Shown here piece after piece: positions 33,166-42,260 of a DNA stretch of 64,000 nucleotides; position 1 is the first letter of the stretch; each line of letters begins with the position of its first letter. The translations under genes and the position numbers were made by a program. Origin of the DNA: an uncultured Kiritimatiellota bacterium (GTDB lineage Bacteria > Verrucomicrobiota > Kiritimatiellia > RFP12 > DVOR01). The stretch is taken from assembly GCA_944391055.1 (NCBI GenBank), contig CALXSF010000009.1, positions 28,201 to 92,200 of the forward strand. Reading direction: 5' to 3'. Below the pieces are notes generated by a model. It searched no databases. It saw only the letters and a list, made by a program, of their open reading frames with translations, and was not told the DNA's origin.

Positions 33166-33914
33166 CGCGCCCCCGCCCCGAAGAGGGAGAGGAGGTTGGC
33201 GCGCCGGATCTCGAGCTGGCGCAGGATGAAGGCGCGCACGAAGTCGTTGGCCGGCGCGCCGACGATCGCCGAGGGGCGGTCGTATTGCGCCACGCCGCCG
33301 TCCCCCAGGATGAGGACGCGGTCGGAGAGGGTGAGCGCCTCCTCGGGGTCGTGCGTGACGATGACGGTGGTGAGGCGGAAGGTGCGCGCGATTTGGCGGA
33401 TGCGGGCCTTGATGGACTCCTTGATCACGCCGTCGAGCGCGCTCAGCGGCTCGTCGAGCAGCAGCACGCGCGGCTTGAGCACCAGCGTCCGGGCCAAGGC
33501 CACGCGCTGGCGCTGCCCGCCGGAAAGCTGATCCACGCGCTTGCCCAGGTGCTCCTCCAGCCCCAAGAGCGCCACCAACGCGCGCACCTCCTCGGGCGTC
33601 GAGGCGCCGGGGCGGTTGCGCAGGCCGTATTCGATGTTCTGGCGCGCGTTGAGGTTGGGGAAGAGCGCGTAGTCCTGGAAGACGATGTTGAAGCCGCGCC
33701 GCTCCGGCGGCGTCGCCGTCACGTCCTCGCCGTCATAGAGGATCCGCCCGCCGTCGGGCGGCACCAGGCCCAGGATCAGGTTGAGCAGGGTCGTCTTGCC
33801 GCTGCCCGAGGGGCCCAGCACGGAGACGATCTCGCCCGTGGCGATCTCCAGCGAGAGGTCGTTGAGGATGGGCCTCCCGCCGAAGGCCTTCCGCAGGTGC
33901 CTCAGTTCCAACAT
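33162..33914 (-). CDS. ABC transporter ATP-binding protein (PhnT-like)
   Basis: 250 aa. Walker A GPSGSGKT (35-42), signature LSGGQRQRVALARTL, Walker B VLLLDEPLSALDG and switch His in VIVTHDPEEA. Energises the fused permease in the same operon; the 2-aminoethylphosphonate specificity is inferred from phnW. GAAAGGAAGGG lies seven bases before the ATG. It lacks the TOBE tail of longer CUT1/POPT ATPases. Confidence 0.9.
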   Translation of the reverse strand: MLELRHLRKAFGGRPILNDLSLEIATGEIVSVLGPSGSGKTTLLNLILGLVPPDGGRILYDGEDVTATPPERRGFNIVFQDYALFPNLNARQNIEYGLRNRPGASTPEEVRALVALLGLEEHLGKRVDQLSGGQRQRVALARTLVLKPRVLLLDEPLSALDGVIKESIKARIRQIARTFRLTTVIVTHDPEEALTLSDRVLILGDGGVAQYDRPSAIVGAPANDFVRAFILRQLEIRRANLLSLFGAGAR

Positions 33915-33942
33915 GGACGAACCCTTCCTTTCATGGCCCCCT

Positions 33943-33948
33943 ATTGTA
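33943..33948 (-). promoter_or_regulatory. -10 box of the aminoethylphosphonate operon
   Basis: TACAAT on the minus strand about 28 bases before the ATPase ATG, with a normal leader holding the ribosome site. No clear -35 and no visible operator. Confidence 0.4.
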
Positions 33949-33992
33949 GGCGCGGCGCATGAGGGTTCGGTCAGGGTTTCGTTGCGTTTCCG

Positions 33993-35096
33993 TTAGCGTG
34001 GGCGGCGGATGAGGCGGACGGCGAGGAAGAGGGCGAGGAAGGCCGCGAGGACCAGGAGGAACCCGTGCCAGGGGGTGCCGCCGAAGGCGGCGCGGAGGGG
34101 GCCGCCGACGAGGAGGTCCGCCGCGGCGCGGAAGTCGAAGAAGCGCGGGAGCAGGTAGAACCACAGGGCGTTGGCGCCGAGGAAGGCGAGCCACGCGAGG
34201 GCGCGCCGGGCGGCGGGCAGGGCGCCCACGGCAAGGAAGGCGGCGCAGAGCAGGAGCGTCCAGCCGCCGGCGAGGCAGACGTAGCTGGCCGTCCAGAGGC
34301 GCTTGACCACGGGGATCCAGGGCAGGGCGGCGGCGGAGGCGGCGAGGAGCGCCAGGCCGGCGAGGGCGAGCCAAAGGGGTTTGCGGCGGAGGCCCGTGCG
34401 CAGGAAGTCGCCCATCAGCATGCCGAGGTAGGCGGTGTGGAGGGCGCCGAGGGTGGAGACGACGCCCTCAGGGTCGGGGCTCCCGACGCGCCCGGGCAGG
34501 AGGGCCTGGTCGACGGCGCCGGCCCAGCTGGGCCGGGCGTAGGGGGCCTCGCCGCCGCAGAGGGCGAAGAGCAGCGCGTAGGCCGCGAGCCCGGCGGGGA
34601 GGAAGAGCCAGCGGCGGCGCGGGGGCAGGAGCGCGTAGGGGATGGCCGCGAGGAGGACGCCCAGCCCGATGCGCGCGAGGACGCTGGGGAAGCGCACGTC
34701 GGCGAGCGACGCCTGCGCCAGCCCGCCGTTGTAGGCCACGCCCAGGGCCACGAGCGCCAGGGTGCGCAGCAGCAGCCACCCCCAGCGCCGGGGGGCGGAG
34801 AGGCCGCGCGCCTCCTGCCGCCGCCACGCGAAGGTGAAGGCCGCGCCGGAGATGAGCAGGAAGGTGGGGAAGATCAGATCCTCGAAGCGGAAGCCTGCCC
34901 ACTCCACGTGGCGCAGCTGGGTGCGCACCGCGTCGGCCACCGGGCCGGGGAAACAGGCGCAGAGCGCCAGGACGACGGCCTCGCCGCCGCAGATGAAGAA
35001 CATGGAGAAGCCGCGCACCCAGTCCAACATCGGCTCGCGCCCCGCGGGCGCGGGGGTGGGCCGGGGTTCGGGCGTGGGCGTTTGGGCGTTCGTCAT
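33993..35096 (-). CDS. DUF5009/NagX-like membrane acyltransferase
   Basis: 367 aa with about ten helices. EPMLDWVRGFSMFFICGGE at residue 22 and FRFEDLIFPTFLLISGAAF are like the heparan-alpha-glucosaminide N-acetyltransferase-like family (COG4299, DUF1624/DUF5009). These proteins probably acetylate amino sugars across the membrane; the substrate here is unknown. GAGGAG lies seven bases before the ATG. Promoter TGC-TAAAAT at 35131-35123. Confidence 0.78.
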   Translation of the reverse strand: MTNAQTPTPEPRPTPAPAGREPMLDWVRGFSMFFICGGEAVVLALCACFPGPVADAVRTQLRHVEWAGFRFEDLIFPTFLLISGAAFTFAWRRQEARGLSAPRRWGWLLLRTLALVALGVAYNGGLAQASLADVRFPSVLARIGLGVLLAAIPYALLPPRRRWLFLPAGLAAYALLFALCGGEAPYARPSWAGAVDQALLPGRVGSPDPEGVVSTLGALHTAYLGMLMGDFLRTGLRRKPLWLALAGLALLAASAAALPWIPVVKRLWTASYVCLAGGWTLLLCAAFLAVGALPAARRALAWLAFLGANALWFYLLPRFFDFRAAADLLVGGPLRAAFGGTPWHGFLLVLAAFLALFLAVRLIRRPR

Positions 35097-35122
35097 GGCG
35101 GCTCCTCGGGGCGTTTGGGGCC

Positions 35123-35131
35123 ATTTTAGCA
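35123..35131 (-). promoter_or_regulatory. Promoter of the NagX-like gene
   Basis: Extended -10 TGC-TAAAAT on the minus strand, with a leader of about 20 bases containing GAGGAG. Confidence 0.45.
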
Positions 35132-35255
35132 TCCCCGCGCGGCGTCGGGGCGCGGGGCGGGCGGCGTCGGGCGGGGTGCGTGCGGGCACACGCAGGGGGG
35201 CGCGGGGGGCGGTTTGCCGTGGCGCGCGCGGGCGCGTTCGTGTAGCATAGGGGGC

Positions 35256-36389
35256 ATGAAGACGCACGCGAAGCAGCCTTTGCCCTCGAAGCCGCATTAT
35301 CTGACGCTCGACGCCCTGCGCGGGGTGGCGGCGGTGATGGTGGTGGTCTTCCACATCATGGAGACGCACATGGCCTTGGCGGGGGGAACGTCGCGGGACA
35401 CGTTGCTGAACCACACGTATCTGGCGGTGGATTTCTTCTTCCTGCTCTCGGGTTTCGTGCTGGCCTATGCCTATGACGACCGGAGGCGGGAGCTGCCGTT
35501 CCTGGCCTTCGCCAAGCGCCGGCTGATCCGGCTGCAGCCGATGGTGGTCCTCGGCGGGCTGCTGGGCGCGTCGGTGTTCTACGCGCACGGCGCGCCGGCG
35601 GTGGGGTGGGGCGGCATCCCCGAGACGCCGGTCTGGCGGTGGGCGCTGGTGGCGCTGCTGGGGTGCCTGCTGCTGCCGGTGCCGAAGGCGCTGGACATCC
35701 GCGGGTGGGGCGAGATGTTCCCGCTCAACGCCGTCTCGTGGTCGCTCTTCTACGAATACGTCGGCAACGTGGCCTACGCGCTGGTGCTGCGGTGGCTGCC
35801 CACGCGCGCGCTGGCGGCCTTCGTGGGGGCGATGGCGTGCGGGGCGGCGGCCTGGCTGCTGCTCGGGCCTTCGGGGGATTTGCTGCGGGGGTGGATGCTC
35901 ACGTGGGGGCATGTGGGGGTGGCGCTGCTGCGGCTTTTCCTTTCCTTTGGGTTGGGGTTGCTGCTGGCGCGGGTGGCGCGGCCGTGCCGGGTGCGGGCGC
36001 CGTTTTGGGTGTTGGCGGCGCTGCTGGCGGCCTTTTTCGCCGTGCCGCGGCTGGGGGGCGAGGCGGCGTTTTGGCTGAACGGCCTCTACGAGCTTTTCGG
36101 CGTGCTGGTGCTTTTCCCGCTCATCGTGTGGCTGGGCTCCGGCGAGACGCGCCCCGCGGAGGCGCCGTTCTGCCGTTGGCTGGGGGAGCTTTCCTATCCG
36201 CTTTACATCACCCACTTCCCGCTGGTGCTCACCTACACGGCCATCGTGGCCAACGCGGGCTGGCACAGCCTGTCCCAGTCCTGGCCCTTGGCGGCGCTGA
36301 CGGTGGCCGCGGCGATCGCCTTGGCCTGGTGCTCCGCCCGATTCTACGACGCGCCGTTCCGCCGTTGGCTGACCCGCCGCACGGCGTGA
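35256..36389 (+). CDS. Acyltransferase family 3 (O-acetyltransferase) membrane protein
   Basis: 377 aa, about ten helices. LDALRGVAAVMVVVFHIME and FFLLSGFVLAYAYDDR are the Acyl_transf_3 (OafA/NodX) motifs with the conserved Arg and His. Such enzymes O-acetylate surface polysaccharide, LPS or peptidoglycan sugars. ATG 35256 is preceded by AGGGGG and a TAGCAT -10-like box only seven bases away, so it too may have almost no leader. Divergent from the NagX-like gene. Confidence 0.85.
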   Translation: MKTHAKQPLPSKPHYLTLDALRGVAAVMVVVFHIMETHMALAGGTSRDTLLNHTYLAVDFFFLLSGFVLAYAYDDRRRELPFLAFAKRRLIRLQPMVVLGGLLGASVFYAHGAPAVGWGGIPETPVWRWALVALLGCLLLPVPKALDIRGWGEMFPLNAVSWSLFYEYVGNVAYALVLRWLPTRALAAFVGAMACGAAAWLLLGPSGDLLRGWMLTWGHVGVALLRLFLSFGLGLLLARVARPCRVRAPFWVLAALLAAFFAVPRLGGEAAFWLNGLYELFGVLVLFPLIVWLGSGETRPAEAPFCRWLGELSYPLYITHFPLVLTYTAIVANAGWHSLSQSWPLAALTVAAAIALAWCSARFYDAPFRRWLTRRTA

Positions 36390-36412
36390 AGACGCAACCG
36401 CCGGACAAACGA

Positions 36413-36436
36413 AAAGCCCCCGGGGTCGGGGGCTTT
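36413..36436. terminator. Bidirectional terminator between convergent genes
   Basis: AAAGCCCCC/GGGGGCTTT, six-base loop, T-rich on the plus side (TTTCCGTGTTTTTT) and TTTTCG on the minus side. It serves the acyltransferase and the convergent secreted-protein gene. Confidence 0.8.
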
Positions 36437-36462
36437 CCGTGTTTTTTGGGGGTGCGCGGCGG

Positions 36463-37170
36463 TCAGGGTTTGGGAGCGTCGGGCTTGGGGAGGGGGATGA
36501 GGCGGGCGGCGACGGTGCGGCTTTCGTAGACGAGCGTGCCGTGGTAGGGGAAGAAGGTGGGTTTGTCCCAGAAGCCGCCGGAGGGGGCGGCGGGGATGAG
36601 CGTCAGCGTGTCGTCGCGCACCTCGTAGCGGCCGGTGGCGTAGGGGGTGGTGAGGGGGGGGAGGCTTTCCAGGCGGTAGGTGCCGTCGTCGGCGAGGTTG
36701 ACGGTGAAGGGCGCGTCGCGGCGCTCGTCGGAGCCGAGGCGGCGCTGCTCCAGTCGGTAGCGGCCCGCCACGGCCTCGGCGGAGAGGGCGGGGCGGGTGG
36801 CCTCGCGTTCGAAGCGGAGGGCGTGGCGGTTTGTGCCGGGCATGGAGAAGACGAAGGCGTCGGCGCCTTTTTCGAGGGTGGCGGTGAGGGCCGCGTCGGC
36901 GGCGTCGAAGCCGGCGGGGAAGGCGTCGGCCGCGGGGCGGAGGAGGAGCTTGCCGTCTTCCGCGCGGTACCAATCCTGCGGGCGCGTGCCGGTGGCGTCG
37001 CGGATGGCCCAGCCGAGGTCGCCGAAGACGTAGCGCGTGTCCGTCCGCCCCGTGACGACGCCTTGGGTGGTGACGTAGGCGCGCCAGGTGCCTTTCAGGG
37101 AGGGGGCGGCTTCGTCGGCGTGGGAGAGGAGCGGCAGGGCCGCGGAGAGCAGGAGGAGGAAACGCCGCAT
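36463..37170 (-). CDS. Secreted protein, possibly two lipocalin-like repeats
   Basis: 235 aa. Signal peptide MRRFLLLLSAALPLLSHA. Two halves each open with a small-molecule-binding type strand: LKGTWRAYVTTQG at about 25 and VAGRYRLEQRR at about 130, and end with a strand pair (FSMPGTNRHALRF, YEVRDDTLTLIP). That pattern suggests lipocalin-like barrels. No family recognised. GGAG six bases before the ATG. The lipoprotein gene upstream is separated by a terminator. Confidence 0.65.
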   Translation of the reverse strand: MRRFLLLLSAALPLLSHADEAAPSLKGTWRAYVTTQGVVTGRTDTRYVFGDLGWAIRDATGTRPQDWYRAEDGKLLLRPAADAFPAGFDAADAALTATLEKGADAFVFSMPGTNRHALRFEREATRPALSAEAVAGRYRLEQRRLGSDERRDAPFTVNLADDGTYRLESLPPLTTPYATGRYEVRDDTLTLIPAAPSGGFWDKPTFFPYHGTLVYESRTVAARLIPLPKPDAPKP

Positions 37171-37191
37171 GGGGGGCTCCGTTTGGGGGGT

Positions 37192-37232
37192 GAAAGGAAA
37201 GGGGCGGGCCGGCTTTCGCCGGGCACCGCCCC
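37192..37232 (-). terminator. Terminator of the 37.3-kb lipoprotein gene
   Basis: Large hairpin on the minus strand: GGGGCGG..CCCGGC, GAAA tetraloop, GCCGG..CCGCCCC, followed by TTTCCTTT. Confidence 0.7.
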
Positions 37233-37263
37233 ACGGGTCAGGCGCGGGCGCGCCCGGGGTGGC

Positions 37264-37866
37264 TCAGAAGATGAACCAGCCTTTGACGCCGGGGCTGGGG
37301 TCGTTGACGCCGCACGGCTCGTAGCCCACGTTGATCATGTCCACGAACTTTTCGAGGATCACGACCTTGCCGGTCGAGAAGTCGATGTAGTAGGGGACGG
37401 GCTTGATCGTCTCGATGCCCGTCTGGACGGCGGGATAACCCTTGACGGTGATGTCATACTGGGTGTAGACGATGTAGTCAGTGGTCTTGATGGTGTAGCG
37501 GGAGGCGACGAGGGAGTCGCACTTGTTGGCGACGCAGGCGTCGTAGAAGGCGGACTTCGCGCCGGTGGCCTTGGGGTTGGGGAGGAGCTTCGCGAGGAAG
37601 GAGTCGTCCTGGTTGGAGAAGTCCGCGTAGTCGGCGGTGCCCTTGCCGCCCCACGTGAAGAGGCCGAAGAGGCAGTGGATCTTCGCGTTGCCGGTGACGG
37701 TCTTGGCCTCGTCCACCTTATAGAGCGGGCGATAGCGGTCGACGGGGCCGGAGGTCTGGGGGTTGACGGTCATGTTGCCGGCGTCGCTGGTGTTGATCGA
37801 TTGGCAACCGGTCATCGCCACCAACGCACAGAGGGCCACAGACGCGAGCGCTGCGCACTTTTTCAT
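37264..37866 (-). CDS. Lipoprotein of unknown function
   Basis: 200 aa from ATG 37866, with GAAAGGAAC upstream. Lipobox VAMTGC (Cys21). The mature part has CLFGLFTWGGKGTADYADF and a TKTT-type RYTIKTTDYIVYTQYDITVKG strand region (shown only in part), reminiscent of TRL-like or DUF proteins seen in many Verrucomicrobia-related genomes; no function known. It is less GC-biased in amino acid use (rich in Lys, Tyr, Asp) than neighbours, which suggests strong expression. Single gene with own promoter and terminator. Confidence 0.75.
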   Translation of the reverse strand: MKKCAALASVALCALVAMTGCQSINTSDAGNMTVNPQTSGPVDRYRPLYKVDEAKTVTGNAKIHCLFGLFTWGGKGTADYADFSNQDDSFLAKLLPNPKATGAKSAFYDACVANKCDSLVASRYTIKTTDYIVYTQYDITVKGYPAVQTGIETIKPVPYYIDFSTGKVVILEKFVDMINVGYEPCGVNDPSPGVKGWFIF

Positions 37867-37940
37867 GTGTTTGTTCCTTTCAATGGCGGCGGACACCTTC
37901 CTGCCCGGGATCCGCGGCGGGCCGCCGCCGCCAACGGACA

Positions 37941-37981
37941 AGGGAGCGCCAACTCCCTAAAGGTCTACTTACAGAATACCA
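37941..37981 (-). promoter_or_regulatory. Promoter and 5' leader hairpin of the lipoprotein gene
   Basis: TGG-TATTCT (-10 at 37978-37973) begins a leader of about 100 bases. At 37941-37958 the leader contains AGGGAG/CTCCCT around a six-base loop. A longer leader than usual in this genome; it may stabilise or regulate the mRNA. Confidence 0.4.
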
Positions 37982-38105
37982 TCATCCTCCGTTTGCGTCA
38001 ACGGGGGAATGGCATAAACGGCAAAAATGTGTCTCAATGGGTGCTCAAGGGGCGGGGGCCTCACGGCGCCGCCAAGGGAGGCCGACGGGTCAGCCGTGGG
38101 GCGGG

Positions 38106-39680
38106 TTAGCGCAGGAAGGGGGAGGGGAGGATGTGGGTGCGCTTGGCTTCCGCGCGCCAGCGGGCGGCCATGCGGCGGACGCGCTCGGGATGGGCGGCGG
38201 CGAGGTCGCGGAGCTCGTTGCGGTCGGCGGCGAGGTCGTAGAGCTCCCAGGGGCCGGAGGGGCCTTTGGCGACGAGTTTCCAGTTGCCTTCGACGAGGGC
38301 GCGGTTGCCTTCGTGCTCGAAGATCAGCGGGTGGGCGCGGGCGGGGAGGGGGCGGCCTTGGAGCAGGGGCAGGAGGGAGACGCCCTCGGGGGGCGGGAAG
38401 TCCGGGGGGAGGGGGCGGCCCGTGAGGTCGGGGAGGGTGGCCATGACGTCCACCAGGTGGCAGGGGGCGCGGCACCAGTCGGCGGCGGGGCGGACGGCGG
38501 CGGGCCAGTGGGCGATGAAGGGGGTGGCGACGCCGCCTTCGTGGACCCAGTGCTTGTATTCGCGGAAGGGGGTGTTGGAGACGGCGGCCCAGGCTTTGCC
38601 GTAGCCGCAGCGCGTGTCGGGGCCGCCGGGGAGGGGCGGGGGAGGGGTGCGGGCGGTGGGCTCGGCGCAGGCGCCGTTGTCGGAGAGGAAGAGGAGGAGG
38701 GTGTCGTCGAGGATGCCTTCGTCGCGGAGGGCGGCGACGATGCGGCCGACGGCGTCGTCGAGCTCGGCCACCTGCGCGGCGTAGACCTCCATGCAGCGGG
38801 CCTCGAAGGGTTTGCGGCGGACGTCGGCCCAGGCGGCCGGGAGGGGCGGGGGCGGGGTGTCGGGGGGGATGAGGCCGAGGCGTTTCTGCTTGTCGAGGCG
38901 GGCGCGGGCGATGGCCTCGTAGCCGGCGTCGTAGCGGCCTTTCTGGCGGGCGATGGCGGGCTCGGGGGCTTGGAGGGGGAGGTGGGGGGCGGTGGGGGCG
39001 AAGTAGAGGAAGCAGGGGCGGTCCTTGGGGCGGGCGCGCAGGAAGGCGACGGCCTCGTCGGCGCAGGCGCGCGTGAAGTAGTAGCCCGGGTCGCAGGCTT
39101 TGCCGCCGGGGATGAAGGCGTCGTCGCGGACGAGGCTCTCGGTGCGGAAGTAGCTGTCGGAGCCTTGGAGTTTGCCGTAGAAGCGGTCGAAGCCGCGGTG
39201 GCAGGGCCAGTTGGCCTTGGAGAAGTCGGGCGCGGCGGGGTCGACGTGGCGCGTGACGTGCCATTTGCCGACGGCGCAGGTGGCGTAGCCGGCGGCGCGG
39301 AGGGCCTCGGCCAGCGTGCGCGTCTCGGGGCGGAGGTCGCCGGCGTACCAGCCGTTGATGAAGTAACGCGCGCTCCAGCGGGCGTTGCTGGCCATGTGGC
39401 CGACGCCCGTCTGGTGGGGCCAGAGGCCGGTGAGGAGGCTGGCGCGGGCGGGGCAGCACCGGGCGGCGTTGCGGAAGTGCGAGAAGCGCATCCCGCCGGC
39501 GGCGAGCGCGTCGAGGTGGGGCGTGGGGATCTCGCCGCCGTAGCAGCCGATGTCCGAGAAGCCCAGGTCGTCGGCCAGGATGAGCACGATGTTGGGGCGC
39601 GGGGCCTCGGCGGCGCGGAGCGGCAGGGCGGCGGCGCACCCCGCGGCGGCCAGGGCCCGGAGGAAGGCGCGGCGCGTCAT
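38106..39680 (-). CDS. Secreted sulfatase (type I, arylsulfatase-like)
   Basis: 524 aa. Twin-arginine-like signal MTRRAFLRALAAAGCAAALP. NIVLILADDLGFSDIGCYGG binds the calcium; the C-x-P-x-R site is Cys75-Cys-Pro-Ala-Arg79, where Cys75 becomes formylglycine; GKWHVTRH and FLFLSDNGACAE complete the active site in typical order. Full-length single-domain enzyme that removes sulfate from glycans or aryl sulfates. A separate enzyme from the 743-aa sulfatase at 2.4 kb. ATG overlaps the end of xseB by four bases. Confidence 0.9.
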   Translation of the reverse strand: MTRRAFLRALAAAGCAAALPLRAAEAPRPNIVLILADDLGFSDIGCYGGEIPTPHLDALAAGGMRFSHFRNAARCCPARASLLTGLWPHQTGVGHMASNARWSARYFINGWYAGDLRPETRTLAEALRAAGYATCAVGKWHVTRHVDPAAPDFSKANWPCHRGFDRFYGKLQGSDSYFRTESLVRDDAFIPGGKACDPGYYFTRACADEAVAFLRARPKDRPCFLYFAPTAPHLPLQAPEPAIARQKGRYDAGYEAIARARLDKQKRLGLIPPDTPPPPLPAAWADVRRKPFEARCMEVYAAQVAELDDAVGRIVAALRDEGILDDTLLLFLSDNGACAEPTARTPPPPLPGGPDTRCGYGKAWAAVSNTPFREYKHWVHEGGVATPFIAHWPAAVRPAADWCRAPCHLVDVMATLPDLTGRPLPPDFPPPEGVSLLPLLQGRPLPARAHPLIFEHEGNRALVEGNWKLVAKGPSGPWELYDLAADRNELRDLAAAHPERVRRMAARWRAEAKRTHILPSPFLR

Positions 39681-39919
39681 TGGAAGGGCTCGCGGACGAG
39701 GGTGCCGTCGTCCTCCCGGGCCTTGATGACCTCCACGCGGCGCTGCACCTCGGAGAGCTTGGCGTTGCAGAAGGCCACCAGCCGGCGGCCCTCCTCAAAG
39801 GCGGCGATCATGTCGTCAAGCGGCATCTGGCCGGCCTCCATGCGCCGGACCAGCTCGTCCAGCCGCGCGGAGGCCTCCTCGAAGGTCTTGGGGGCGTCGG
39901 GGGTCTTGGCGTTTTCCAT
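39677..39919 (-). CDS. xseB: Exodeoxyribonuclease VII small subunit
   Basis: 80 aa. TFEEASARLDELVRRMEAG and LDDMIAAFEEGRRLVAFC are the XseB helical hairpin. It binds the large subunit XseA, which is not in the window, to degrade single-stranded DNA. GAGGAG six bases before the ATG. Placed between the TPR gene and the sulfatase, an arrangement without obvious functional logic. Confidence 0.93.
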   Translation of the reverse strand: MENAKTPDAPKTFEEASARLDELVRRMEAGQMPLDDMIAAFEEGRRLVAFCNAKLSEVQRRVEVIKAREDDGTLVREPFQ

Positions 39920-39928
39920 GTCTGCTCC

Positions 39929-42208
39929 TCACTCCGCCGTCTGGCGGGCCTCGTCCGGGTAACGCTGGGCGAACTCGCGCCGGAGGGTCTCGGCCTCGTC
40001 GGCGCGGCCCTGCGCGCGGAGGTTGGCGATGGCGGCGCGGAAGGCGGCCGGCACCAACGTCTTGTCGTCGTAGAAGATGATCAGGCTCATGGAGGCCCGG
40101 AGCGCCTCGTCGCGCAGGCCGAGCGCGTCGCAGGCGGCGGCCAGCCCGGCGTAGGCCTGGGCGCGGGCCAGGCGGCCCTCCGTCGAGTCGTCGGCGCGCG
40201 CGATGGCCGTGAGGAAGGCCGCGCGGGCATGGTCGTGCGCGCCCGCGTCGGCGCGGAGGCGCCCCAGCCCGACGGCCGCCGGCGCGTCGTAGGCCGTCGG
40301 CGACGCGTCGTCGTCCCCCAGCGCGGCCTCGTAGGCGGCGATGGCCGTGGCCTTCTGCCCCTGCGCCTCGGCGGCGCGCCCCAACAGCAGATTCCCCAAC
40401 GCGCGGTCAGCGGCGGCGCCCTCGCGATGGGCCAGGACGCGCGCGACGGCCTCGGCCTCGGCCCACTCCTTGCGGCCGAGGCGAAACTCCGCCAACCACC
40501 CGAGGTAGGCGGGGGGCAGCCCCTGCGCGTCCTTCAGCGAGACCAAGGGTTGGAGCAGCGCCGCCGCCTCGTCGCCCCGCCCGAGCGCATGGAGCGCCTG
40601 GGCGCGCCGCAGGGCGGCGTCCGTGCGGCGGGCGTGGTCGAGCGGCGTGGGGCCGCCCTCCCCCTCGGCGGGGGCGAGCGCCTTGCCCAGCGCGGCCTCG
40701 GCGGCGGCGAAGTCCTGCGCGTTGAAGAAGACGAGCCCGCGGAGGTAGGCGGCCTCGGCGGCGGAGCGCCCTTTGGGGAAGCGCGCGAGGTATTCGTCCA
40801 GCGCGGCGGCCGCGCCCGCGGCGTCGTTCTCCGCCAAGGCTTGGCGGGCCTTGAGCATGAGCGCGTCGGCGGCGGCCGCGGCGTCCCCGGAGGCGAGGGC
40901 GAGGGCTAGGGCGCGTTCGGCGCGGTCGGGCTGCTTGGCGGCGGCGAAGGCGGTGGCGGCGGCATAGGCGGCCTGCCCGGCGCAGGGGGCGGCGGGCCAG
41001 CGCTCGGCGGTGCGGAGCCAGGTCTCGCCGGCCTGCGCGGCGTTGCCCGAGCGGTGCTCCAGCCAGCCGAGGCGGTAGCCCGCGTCGGCGGCCTGGGCGG
41101 CGTCGGCGTTCTCCATCAGCCAAGCGGCGGCGGCGCGCGCCTGGGCGGCGTCGTCCGCGCGGATGGCCGCGTCAAGGAGAAGCGGGGCGAGCGCGCCCCG
41201 GGCCTCGGGCGTGAGCAGGGCGGCGACGCGGTCGTGGGCTTTGAGGAAGGCGGCGGGGTCGTTGGCCTTGGCGCGCAGGATGAGCATCGCCTGGGCGGCG
41301 GCGGGCGCTTGGGCGGACTTGGGGAACTCGGCGAGCAGGCGTTCGTGGGCGGCGAGCGCGCCCGGCACGTCGCCCAAGGCCTCGGCCACGGCGCCCTCGA
41401 CGGCCAGACGGTCGGGCGTCGGCGCGGGCGAGGCCTTTTTGGCGGCCTCCAGCCACGCCTTCGCCTCGTCGGGGCGCTTCGCCCGGAGCGCGGCGTAGGC
41501 GGCGGGGAGGAGGCCCGTGGCCCCGAGCCGATCCGCCCCCGCGGCCTTGGCGAACGCGGCGGCCTCGGGCCAGGCCTGGGCCTTGAAGGCGGCGTGGAAG
41601 GCCGGGGCGGCCTGTTCGGGCGCGTCGGCGATGGCCTCGCGGTAGCGCGCCCACGCCTCGGCGGCCTGCCCCTGCTCCAAAAGGCGTCCGGCTTGGGCGG
41701 CCTTGGCCTGCGCCGCGTAGGGGCCTTTGCCGGCGGCGACGCGGGCGAAGAGGCTGTCGGCGGCCTTCCCTTGGCCCAGCCGCGCGTAGCAGACCCCCAG
41801 GTTGAGGAGCGCCACCTGGCGCGCCTCCTCGGCGGCCTGCCCGGTGGCGGCCATCTCCAACAGCGGGCGCGCCTCCCCCGGCGCGTCGGCGGCATAGAGG
41901 AAGGAAAGCCCCAGGCGCAGCCGCGCGACCGCCTGCCGTTCCCCGGAGAGGCGGCCGGCCAAGGCTTGGTAGAGCGCGCGCGCCTCCGCGTCGCGGCCGA
42001 CCTTCTCATAGCAGGCGGCCAGGCCGAAGCGGGCGTCGTCCGCCGCGTCGCCCTCTTGGTTTTCCTTGAGGAAGGCCTCGTATTCGGCGAGGGCCTGGGC
42101 ATGCATGCCGCGCCGCGCCAATCCCTCCGCCAGGGCCAGCCGATCCTCCGCCGCCATCCCCGCCGCGGCGGACAGGGCCAATGTCGCAATGAGAACGATT
42201 CGCTTCAT
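39929..42208 (-). CDS. Large TPR-repeat periplasmic protein
   Basis: 759 aa. Signal peptide MKRIVLIATLALSAAAGMA, then tandem TPR helices over the full length: ALAEYEAFLKENQEGDAADDARFGLAACYEKVG (first unit, shortened here by ends) and many like it. It resembles long BamD/YbgF-type Ala-rich repeat proteins that scaffold envelope complexes. Start 42208 is chosen because the promoter stands six bases upstream, as in four other genes; the ATG at 42214 would lie at the very transcript start. First gene of TPR-xseB-sulfatase. Confidence 0.82.
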   Translation of the reverse strand: MKRIVLIATLALSAAAGMAAEDRLALAEGLARRGMHAQALAEYEAFLKENQEGDAADDARFGLAACYEKVGRDAEARALYQALAGRLSGERQAVARLRLGLSFLYAADAPGEARPLLEMAATGQAAEEARQVALLNLGVCYARLGQGKAADSLFARVAAGKGPYAAQAKAAQAGRLLEQGQAAEAWARYREAIADAPEQAAPAFHAAFKAQAWPEAAAFAKAAGADRLGATGLLPAAYAALRAKRPDEAKAWLEAAKKASPAPTPDRLAVEGAVAEALGDVPGALAAHERLLAEFPKSAQAPAAAQAMLILRAKANDPAAFLKAHDRVAALLTPEARGALAPLLLDAAIRADDAAQARAAAAWLMENADAAQAADAGYRLGWLEHRSGNAAQAGETWLRTAERWPAAPCAGQAAYAAATAFAAAKQPDRAERALALALASGDAAAAADALMLKARQALAENDAAGAAAALDEYLARFPKGRSAAEAAYLRGLVFFNAQDFAAAEAALGKALAPAEGEGGPTPLDHARRTDAALRRAQALHALGRGDEAAALLQPLVSLKDAQGLPPAYLGWLAEFRLGRKEWAEAEAVARVLAHREGAAADRALGNLLLGRAAEAQGQKATAIAAYEAALGDDDASPTAYDAPAAVGLGRLRADAGAHDHARAAFLTAIARADDSTEGRLARAQAYAGLAAACDALGLRDEALRASMSLIIFYDDKTLVPAAFRAAIANLRAQGRADEAETLRREFAQRYPDEARQTAE

Positions 42209-42214
42209 GCCCAT

Positions 42215-42223
42215 AGTCTAGCA
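42215..42223 (-). promoter_or_regulatory. Promoter of the TPR-xseB-sulfatase operon (leaderless type)
   Basis: TGC-TAGACT on the minus strand, ATGGGC, then ATG at 42208. Confidence 0.55.
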
Positions 42224-42260
42224 AAGCGCGGGGGCGGCGGCAGGGGCCGTCCGCGGCGCC

